Assembly: GCA_900542165.1 (NCBI GenBank)
Contig: UQMM01000050.1
Span: forward strand, 1-6,440
DNA length: 6,440 nt
Origin: an uncultured Collinsella sp.
GTDB lineage: Bacteria; Actinomycetota; Coriobacteriia; Coriobacteriales; Coriobacteriaceae
Reading direction: 5' to 3'
The number at the start of each line of letters is the position of its first letter. Position 1 is the stretch's first letter. The notes under the pieces were generated by a model. It ran no database searches. It saw only the letters and a program-made list of their open reading frames with translations, and had not been told where the DNA came from. Both the position numbers and the translations under genes were made by a program. Below are positions 6,191 to 6,440 of this stretch, piece by piece.

Positions 6191-6440
6191 ATGGCGCTCA
6201 TCACTTCGTACCACGTCCCCGGCCTGTATGTCGAGGACCACAGCATCGATGTCCCTCTCGACTGGCGCGGCCTAGACCCCATGCTTTTGGCCGTCGGCAG
6301 CACCATGCGCCGCGGCGCCATGCCGGCACCCATCGCCGGCGCGCCCGAGAGCATCAAGCTCTTCTACCGCGTGGTCTGCGCCCCCGACCGCATCAACGAC
6401 GATCTACCGCTCCTCCTCTTTTTGCAAGGCGGCCCCGGCG
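6191..6440 (+). CDS. S33-family alpha/beta hydrolase, probable prolyl aminopeptidase (partial, C-terminus off the right edge)
   Basis: The first 83 codons are visible and open to the window edge. The product begins MALITSYHVPGLYVEDHSID, then VPLDWRG, IKLFYRVV (residues 56-63) and LPLLLFLQGGPG (73-83 onward). The pattern of an N-terminal strand region, a PLDW/PLDH segment and an F-L-Q-G-G-P-G oxyanion motif is that of the larger, roughly 430-residue prolyl aminopeptidases (MEROPS S33) common in Actinobacteria, which release N-terminal proline from peptides. The Ser-Asp-His triad lies downstream of the window, so specificity is not proven and another alpha/beta hydrolase is possible. No signal peptide is visible, which suggests a cytoplasmic enzyme. 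A short GGAAG (6180-6184) six bases before the ATG is the only ribosome site. It is divergent from proA. Confidence 0.8.
   Translation, partial: MALITSYHVPGLYVEDHSIDVPLDWRGLDPMLLAVGSTMRRGAMPAPIAGAPESIKLFYRVVCAPDRINDDLPLLLFLQGGPG

Noticed and set aside
1..6440. CRISPR arrays, tRNA or rRNA genes, integrases, prophage genes or restriction/defence systems
   Set aside because: I looked on both strands and saw no spaced direct repeats, cloverleaf patterns, transposase or defence motifs; the complete genes are all housekeeping or regulatory families.

Overview
The window is high-GC, actinobacterial-type DNA. The gene order (argS beside a probable rho) fits Actinobacteria, and the overall style, with a stand-alone CarD-like protein and multicopy-looking intergenic hairpins, suggests a gut Coriobacteriia lineage such as Collinsella. 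That assignment is inference from gene content and memory of the group, not a database match.

Layout, left to right. Positions 1-801 (minus) hold the N-terminal 267 codons of a gene whose disordered, Ala/Pro/Glu-rich protein carries Arg/Lys clusters. It is most probably the N-terminal extension of transcription termination factor Rho, but the catalytic core lies outside the window. Positions 802-1330 are non-coding: a probable rho promoter and leader, a 151-bp palindromic element with 27-bp inverted ends, and the argS terminator. argS (1331-3184, minus) is complete. A 342-bp divergent intergenic region (3185-3526) carries promoters for argS and for a CarD-family RNA polymerase-binding protein (3527-4012, plus). 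An HD-domain protein of unknown substrate (4121-4720, plus) follows. It is bracketed by two identical 41-bp hairpin sequences that look like rho-independent terminators. proA (4791-6077, minus) converges on it. A divergent S33-type alpha/beta hydrolase, probably a prolyl aminopeptidase, starts at 6191 and runs off the right edge.

Functionally this is mostly housekeeping: tRNA charging (ArgS), transcription control (probable Rho, CarD-like) and proline supply (ProA, and possibly proline release from peptides by the S33 enzyme). The genes appear to be single-gene transcription units with their own promoters or terminators, not one operon. I found no convincing new defence, mobile or biosynthetic system. 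The least explained structures are the palindromic element at 1057-1207, the twin 41-bp hairpins around the HD gene, the CarD-like protein without any tryptophan, and an apparent acidic insertion in ArgS.
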